Positions 30,756 to 36,431 of a stretch of 36,431 nt of DNA are shown here, one piece after another. A model generated the notes under the pieces. That model was given only the letters and a program-made list of their open reading frames with translations. It ran no database searches and was not told where the DNA came from. The position numbers and the translations under genes are program-made. Within the stretch, counting starts at the first letter, position 1. Every line of letters starts with the position of its first letter. Origin of the DNA: Anabaena sp. 54 (GTDB lineage: Bacteria > Cyanobacteriota > Cyanobacteriia > Cyanobacteriales > Nostocaceae); contig OMJF01000271.1 in NCBI GenBank assembly GCA_900299285.1, positions 1-36,431 on the forward strand. Reading direction: 5' to 3'.

Positions 30756-31745
30756 ATGATGCAAACTTTCACAAATCAGTCTCCTATTATTATCGCTCAT
30801 CGGGGTGCAAGTGGCTACCGTCCTGAACATACTTTAGCAAGTTATGAGTTAGCAATTGATTTAGGTGCTGATTATATTGAACCAGATTTAGTAATGACTA
30901 AAGATGGTATTTTAATTGCGCGTCATGAAAATGAAATATCAGAAACTACGGATATTGTTGATCATGTTGAATTTGCTCATTTAAAAACTACTAAAATCAT
31001 CGATAGTGAAATTAAAACAGGTTGGTTTACGGAAGATTTTACCATAGCACAAATCAAAACTTTAACGGCTAAAGAACCTATTCCCAAAATTCGTCCTCAA
31101 AATGCAATTTATAACGGAATGTTTACTATTCCCACTTTTACAGAAATCATTGATTTAGTCAAGGATAAAAGTGAAAAAATTGGTCGCAATATTGGTATTT
31201 ATCCAGAAACCAAACATCCCAGTTATTTTCAAGAGATTGGTTTACCATTAGAAGCGGCTTTGTTATTGAATTTACAAGACATTGATTTACCAATATTTAT
31301 TCAATCATTTGAAGTGAGTAACCTCAAAGAATTATCTCAGAAAACAGATTTACCATTAGTACAATTAATTAATGATATTGGTAAACCCTATGATTTTGTT
31401 ATAGACAATGATCAACGTACATATAGAGATTTATTAACACCAAAAGGGTTAAAAGAAATTGCCGAATATGCAGAAGCAATAGGGGTACATAAGAACTTAT
31501 TAATTCCCAGGGATATTCCTGGTAAATTATTATCACCAACATCCTTAATTATAGATGCTCATGCAGCCAATTTACAAGTTCATGCTTGGACATTTAGAAA
31601 TGAAGATTTTTTCTTACCTTTAGAATTACAAGGAAATCCTCAAAAAGAATATGAAATATTTTTTAATTTAGGAGTAAATGGAGTATTTACTGATTATCCA
31701 GACCTAGCTATAAAGCAGAAATATTCCCAACTTAATCAAAAATAA
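30756..31745 (+). CDS. Glycerophosphodiester phosphodiesterase family protein
   Basis: IIAHRGASGYRPEHTLASYELAIDLGADYIEPDLVMTKDGILIARHE. Confidence 0.94.
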   Translation: MMQTFTNQSPIIIAHRGASGYRPEHTLASYELAIDLGADYIEPDLVMTKDGILIARHENEISETTDIVDHVEFAHLKTTKIIDSEIKTGWFTEDFTIAQIKTLTAKEPIPKIRPQNAIYNGMFTIPTFTEIIDLVKDKSEKIGRNIGIYPETKHPSYFQEIGLPLEAALLLNLQDIDLPIFIQSFEVSNLKELSQKTDLPLVQLINDIGKPYDFVIDNDQRTYRDLLTPKGLKEIAEYAEAIGVHKNLLIPRDIPGKLLSPTSLIIDAHAANLQVHAWTFRNEDFFLPLELQGNPQKEYEIFFNLGVNGVFTDYPDLAIKQKYSQLNQK

Positions 31746-31830
31746 ATAATGAATCTATCCCCTGATCAAAATCCTAAAATTCATCCATCTTTATCTGCGT
31801 TTAATTATTCTTAACCCTTAGTCAAAAACC

Positions 31831-33036
31831 ATGAATAAATCATCATTAAATCGCTTAACTGAAATTGCCCAAATATTTCTCAAATTAGGTATAATTGGCT
31901 TTGGTGGACCAGTAGCCCATATAGCCATGATAGAAGATGAAATAGTCAAACGTCGTCAATGGTTAACACAAGAACATTTTCTAGATTTATTGGGTGCAAC
32001 AAACTTAATTCCCGGTCCAAATTCCACAGAAATGGCTATTCATATAGGATACATTTATGCAGGGTGGTTAGGATTAATTGTCGCTGGAGTTTGCTTTATT
32101 TTACCTGCGGTTTTAATTACAGATTTCTTGGCTTGGATATATGTTAGTTTTGGGACATTACCGCAAATTGTACCTTTACTTTATGGAATAAAACCCGTTG
32201 TTTTAGCAATTATTATTAATGCTGTTTGGGGTTTAGGAAAAAAAGCAGTAAAAACGCGAAAATTATTGATAATTGCTACAGTTGTGGGATTAATAAACCA
32301 ATTTACTGAAATCAACGAAATTGTGGCTTTATTAATGGGAGGAATATTAGGAATGATTTGGTTAACTAGTAGTAATCAAACTAACTTAATTATTCTGGGT
32401 TTAACCACAGGAACGTTTTTAGAAACAACCCCAATAAGTACAGTTATCAATAATATAAATAATATCAATAATCATGTATCTGTACCTTTATGGAAATTGG
32501 GTTTATTTTTTTTAAAAGTTGGTAGTGTCCTATTTGGAGGTGGTTATTTACTAATAGCATTTTTACAAAAAGGACTAGTAGAAGAATATGGCTGGTTAAC
32601 ACAACAACAATTATTAGATGGTATTGCTATTGGACAATTTACACCAGGTCCAGTGCTTTCTACCGCGACATTTATTGGTTATATAATTGCTGGCTTTCCG
32701 GGAGCAATTGTAGCAACTGTGGGAATTTTTCTCCCTTCATTTTTATTTGTTGCTATTTTAAATCCCTTTATGGATACCCTGCGTAAATCATCTTGGACAA
32801 GACCATTTTTAGATGCTGTTAATGTTAGTGCTTTAGCCTTAATGACAGTAACTACAATACAATTAGGAATAGCTACCTTGATATTACCCAAAACTGATTC
32901 TATAGATTTTTTAGGTTTAGGAATTGCTGTTATTTCCGCAATTTTAGTCATTCGCTACCACATTAATAGCATTTACTTGATTTTAGGTGGTAGCATTATT
33001 GGTGGGAGTGCTTTAATCTTAGGTTATCTTAGATAA
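31831..33036 (+). CDS. chrA: Chromate efflux transporter, ChrA/CHR family
   Basis: Duplicated CHR domains: FLKLGIIGFGGPVAHIAMIEDEIV...LIPGPNSTEMAIHIGY and FLKVGSVLFGGGYLLIAFLQKGLVEEYGWLTQQQLLDGIAIGQFTPGPV. Confidence 0.93.
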   Translation: MNKSSLNRLTEIAQIFLKLGIIGFGGPVAHIAMIEDEIVKRRQWLTQEHFLDLLGATNLIPGPNSTEMAIHIGYIYAGWLGLIVAGVCFILPAVLITDFLAWIYVSFGTLPQIVPLLYGIKPVVLAIIINAVWGLGKKAVKTRKLLIIATVVGLINQFTEINEIVALLMGGILGMIWLTSSNQTNLIILGLTTGTFLETTPISTVINNINNINNHVSVPLWKLGLFFLKVGSVLFGGGYLLIAFLQKGLVEEYGWLTQQQLLDGIAIGQFTPGPVLSTATFIGYIIAGFPGAIVATVGIFLPSFLFVAILNPFMDTLRKSSWTRPFLDAVNVSALALMTVTTIQLGIATLILPKTDSIDFLGLGIAVISAILVIRYHINSIYLILGGSIIGGSALILGYLR

Positions 33037-33081
33037 GAACATAATTACCTGACCACGAAATTCATACTTTTAACAAATTTT

Positions 33082-36060
33082 ATGGTGCTACAAGTAGAAA
33101 ACAACAGATACGAAGAGAAAACCCAAGAAATTGCTAGACAGGTTTTAGGTGCTACCCAGGAAAATCGCTCATTTTTAGCTGCTTTACGCGACCAAATGCG
33201 CTGGGACGATAAATTACTCGACTGGGCTATGAGTAACCCCGGTTTACGAGTACAATTGTTTAGATTTATAGACACTTTACCCGCTTTACATAGTAAATCA
33301 GAAATTGCGTCCCATTTACAAGAATATTTGGGAGATGAGTCCGTAGAATTACCAGCGGCTTTAAAAGCAATTTTAAACTTTGCTAACCCGGATTCCATGG
33401 CCGCACAGGTAGCAGCGACAACTGTGGGAACTGCTGTGCAAACTTTAGCACATAAATATATTTCTGGCGAGAATATCAAACAAGTCATCAAAACCGTTGA
33501 AAGACTGAGAAAAGATAAAATGGCTTTCACCATTGACTTACTTGGTGAAGCGGTAATTACGGAAATAGAGGCACAATCTTATTTAGAAAGATACCTGGAA
33601 TTGATGCAGCAATTGGTGGAAGCATCGCAAAATTGGGCGAAAATTCCAGCTATTGACGAAGCTGACGGCGAAAATATCCCTAAAGTCCAGGTTTCTGTCA
33701 AATTAACGGCGTTTTATTCCCAATTTGACCCTTTAGATGCTGAAGGTAGTGAAGCGAAAGTAAGCGAACATATTCGGACTTTACTCCGTCGTGCTAAAGA
33801 AATAGGCGCAGCAGTTCATTTTGATATGGAACAATACGCCTATAAAGATATTACTTTCACTATTCTCAAAAAACTTTTACTAGAAGCGGAATTTCGTGAA
33901 CGCACTGATATTGGTATGACCATTCAAGCATATCTGCGCGACAGTGAACAGGACGCTAGAGATATCATTGCTTGGTTACAACAGCGGGGTTATCCTCTTA
34001 CTATTCGTTTGGTTAAAGGTGCGTATTGGGACCAGGAAACCATCAAAGCCGCTCAAAAACATTGGCCGCAACCAGTTTATCATGATAAAGTCGCCACAGA
34101 TGCTAATTTTGAAGTTATTACCCAGTTATTACTAGAAAATCATCAGTATCTCTATTCTGCCATAGGTAGTCACAATGTGCGATCGCAATCTCGCGCCATA
34201 GCTATTGCGGAAGGTCTTCAAGTTCCCCGTCGTCGTTTTGAAATGCAAGTGCTTTACGGCATGGGTGATAAAATAGCCAAAGCCTTGGTAGATAAGGGTT
34301 ATCGCGTCCGGGTCTATTGTCCCTATGGTGACTTATTACCAGGAATGGCTTATTTAATTCGCAGATTATTGGAAAATACCGCCAATAGTTCCTTTTTACG
34401 CCAAAATCTGGAAAATCGCCCCGTTGAGGAGTTGTTAGCACCACCAATACCAGTTCTAAATTCCCCCTCGCTTGCGGGGGGGACCAAGGGGGGGTTCTGC
34501 GGTGTTGCGGATACTGATTTTGCAAAGGAAGAAAGCAGGGATAGTTCGCGTTTAGCCTTTGAGAATGTGCGTCCACAGTTGGGTAAAACTTATTTACCTT
34601 TCATTAATGGGGAATATATAAATACGACAACTTTTGTTGATTCTCTTAATCCTTCTAATTTTAGTCAGGTTGTTGGTAAAGTAGGTTTACTTAGCATTGA
34701 ACAAGCTGAGGAAGCAATGAAATTTGCTAAAGCTGCTTTTCCCGCTTGGAAGAAAACTCCGGTTAAACAACGTGCTGATATTTTGCGTCAAGCTGGGGCG
34801 TTAATGGAACAAAGACGCGCCCAACTTTCGGCTTGGATAGTTTTGGAAGTAGGAAAACCCGTTAAGGAAGCTGACGCGGAAGTTTCGGAAGCAATTGATT
34901 TTTGTCTTTATTACGCTGAAGAAATGGAACGCCTTGATAAAGGTATAATTTACGATGTTATTGGGGAAACTAACCGTTATATTTACCAACCAAAAGGAAT
35001 CGCTATTGTCATTTCTCCTTGGAATTTTCCTTTGGCTATTGCTTGCGGTATGACCGTCGCTGCTTTGGTTTCAGGAAATTGTACTCTACTCAAACCTGCG
35101 GAAACTTCTTCTGTAATTACAGCAAAATTTACAGAAATATTAATAGAAGCTGGAATCCCTAAAGGTGTTTTTCAATACGTTCCTGGTCAAGGTTCTCAAG
35201 TCGGCGCTTATTTGGTAAATCATCCTGATACTCATGTTATTGTTTTTACTGGTTCTCAGGAAGTAGGCTGTAGAATTTACGCAGAAGCAGCAATCTTAAA
35301 ACCTGGTCAAAAGCATTTGAAAAAGGTAATTGCGGAGATGGGAGGCAAAAATGCCATCATCGTTGATGAAAGTGCTGATTTAGACCAAGCTGTTGTCGGC
35401 GTTGTGCAATCTGCTTTTGGTTATAGTGGACAAAAATGTTCTGCTTGTTCACGGGTAATTGTGCTTGAACCTATTTATGATGCGTTTGTAGAACGGTTGG
35501 TAGAAGCTACAAAGTCTTTAAATATTGGAGAAGCGGAGTTACCCAGTACCCAAGTTGGTCCGGTAATTGACGCTAATGCCCAATCTCGCATTTTAGAATA
35601 TATTGAAGAGGGCAAAAAAGAAGCTAAATTAGCTTTAGAGTTACCCGCACCCACCCAAGGATATTTTATCGGACCTGTGATTTTTTCAGAAGTACCCGCA
35701 AATGGAGTTATGGCACAACAGGAAATATTTGGACCTGTTTTAGCGGTAATTCGTGCTAAGGATTTTACGGAAGCTTTAGAAGTTGCAAATAACACAAATT
35801 ACGCTTTAACAGGTGGTCTTTATTCTCGCACGCCTTCCCACATTGAACAAGCGCAAGAGTCATTTGAAGTAGGGAATTTATACATTAACCGGAATATAAC
35901 TGGTGCAATAGTATCTCGTCAACCCTTTGGTGGGTTTAAACTTTCTGGTGTGGGTTCAAAAGCCGGTGGACCAGATTATTTATTGCAGTTCCTAGAACCA
36001 AGGAGTATTACAGAAAACATCCAACGTCAAGGTTTTGCACCAATTGAAGGTAACGAGTAG
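33082..36060 (+). CDS. Bifunctional proline dehydrogenase / L-glutamate gamma-semialdehyde dehydrogenase
   Basis: PRODH region (VSVKLTAFYSQFDP, IRLVKGAYWDQE) plus ALDH region (SPWNFPLAIACGMTVAAL, FTGSQEVGC, AEMGGKNAIIVDESAD, GYSGQKCSACSRVI). Confidence 0.95.
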   Translation: MVLQVENNRYEEKTQEIARQVLGATQENRSFLAALRDQMRWDDKLLDWAMSNPGLRVQLFRFIDTLPALHSKSEIASHLQEYLGDESVELPAALKAILNFANPDSMAAQVAATTVGTAVQTLAHKYISGENIKQVIKTVERLRKDKMAFTIDLLGEAVITEIEAQSYLERYLELMQQLVEASQNWAKIPAIDEADGENIPKVQVSVKLTAFYSQFDPLDAEGSEAKVSEHIRTLLRRAKEIGAAVHFDMEQYAYKDITFTILKKLLLEAEFRERTDIGMTIQAYLRDSEQDARDIIAWLQQRGYPLTIRLVKGAYWDQETIKAAQKHWPQPVYHDKVATDANFEVITQLLLENHQYLYSAIGSHNVRSQSRAIAIAEGLQVPRRRFEMQVLYGMGDKIAKALVDKGYRVRVYCPYGDLLPGMAYLIRRLLENTANSSFLRQNLENRPVEELLAPPIPVLNSPSLAGGTKGGFCGVADTDFAKEESRDSSRLAFENVRPQLGKTYLPFINGEYINTTTFVDSLNPSNFSQVVGKVGLLSIEQAEEAMKFAKAAFPAWKKTPVKQRADILRQAGALMEQRRAQLSAWIVLEVGKPVKEADAEVSEAIDFCLYYAEEMERLDKGIIYDVIGETNRYIYQPKGIAIVISPWNFPLAIACGMTVAALVSGNCTLLKPAETSSVITAKFTEILIEAGIPKGVFQYVPGQGSQVGAYLVNHPDTHVIVFTGSQEVGCRIYAEAAILKPGQKHLKKVIAEMGGKNAIIVDESADLDQAVVGVVQSAFGYSGQKCSACSRVIVLEPIYDAFVERLVEATKSLNIGEAELPSTQVGPVIDANAQSRILEYIEEGKKEAKLALELPAPTQGYFIGPVIFSEVPANGVMAQQEIFGPVLAVIRAKDFTEALEVANNTNYALTGGLYSRTPSHIEQAQESFEVGNLYINRNITGAIVSRQPFGGFKLSGVGSKAGGPDYLLQFLEPRSITENIQRQGFAPIEGNE
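34459..34497. repeat. G/C-run palindromic repeat inserted in frame within the PRODH/P5CDH linker
   Basis: AATTCCCCCTCGCTTGCGGGGGGGACCAAGGGGGGG, encoding NSPSLAGGTKGG in the interdomain linker. Confidence 0.75.
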
Positions 36061-36070
36061 TTAATTTGTA

Positions 36071-36092
36071 GGGGTAATTCATGAATTACCCC
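36071..36092. repeat. Perfect 22-bp palindrome GGGGTAATTCATGAATTACCCC
   Basis: Same core as 12277-12304; lies 10 bp past the PRODH/P5CDH stop codon. Confidence 0.9.
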
Positions 36093-36193
36093 ATTTTGAA
36101 ATAACGAACCGCAGAGGCGCAGAGGAGACAGAGAAAATACACAGAGAAAATAAGGTTTAAGAGATATTTTTTTTTGGCAGTTTTCAATATCAA

Positions 36194-36318
36194 CATCCTG
36201 TAAATCCTAAAATCCTGGATATCCTGATTCAGACAAATGCAAATTTCATCACCAACAAACCATCTAAAAATTACCATCCTGTACATCCTTTAATTGGTGG
36301 ATATCCTGATTCTGACAA
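36194..36318. repeat. Two 44-bp imperfect direct repeats (CATCCTGTAMATCCT...GGATATCCTGATTCWGACAAA)
   Basis: Copies at 36194-36237 and 36275-36318. Confidence 0.85.
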
Positions 36319-36342
36319 AATTTATATCCCCAACTTCTTTAA

Positions 36343-36429
36343 TTATGCTACACCATAACCAGTATAAGGACGTTTGTAGGGTGGTTGTAAACCAAAAACA
36401 ATATCTTCTTTTGGTACTCCCATATTCAC
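36343..36429 (-). CDS. C-terminus of a XisI-like (fdxN element excision controlling factor) protein, truncated by window edge
   Basis: Own translation VNMGVPKEDIVFGLQPPYKRPYTGYGVA*, resembling the XisI C-terminal motif (IPKxDIVLGFxxPxxRxYTxYAV). Confidence 0.7.
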   Translation of the reverse strand: MNMGVPKEDIVFGLQPPYKRPYTGYGVA

Positions 36430-36431
36430 AA

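Noticed and set aside
33045-33533. 162-aa ORF antisense to the PRODH/P5CDH gene
   Set aside because: Composition mirrors the sense gene and no family is recognisable.
36086-36286. 66-aa minus-strand ORF
   Set aside because: Built entirely from repeat sequence (palindrome, GCAGAGG repeat, direct repeat).

Overview
The window is a 36.4 kb stretch of cyanobacterial chromosome. The HIP1 octamer GCGATCGC recurs, protein families such as NblR, Ycf39, DUF1400 and DUF2949 are present, and heptanucleotide repeats point to a filamentous Nostocales-type genome. Most of it is ordinary chromosomal content: a MacB/DevA-type ABC ATPase, a DUF697-like GTPase, an LCP protein, an AI-2E family permease, a glutaredoxin-like protein, Ycf39, NAD kinase, an NblR-like regulator, a DUF192 lipoprotein, a class V aminotransferase, TrpC, Lpd, TruB, a DUF1400 hydrolase, an RRM protein, a fasciclin protein, LigA, GDPD, ChrA and a bifunctional PRODH/P5CDH. 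The most unusual locus is 6288-13681 (minus strand). It has two tandem paralogs, each fusing a cytosolic AAA/STAND-like ATPase and winged helix through one predicted TM helix to a TPR and a LivJ/AmiC-type periplasmic binding domain. A third stand-alone ATPase lies upstream. This looks like a ligand-sensing NTPase receptor cassette. The window is also rich in small repeats: several MITE-like elements (one nested inside a duplicated repeat, one with an apparent 8-bp target duplication), heptad repeats at several loci, palindromic repeats, an in-frame repeat insertion in the PRODH/P5CDH linker, and a XisI-like C-terminus at the right edge. All calls come from reading the sequence and the supplied ORFs; no database search was run.
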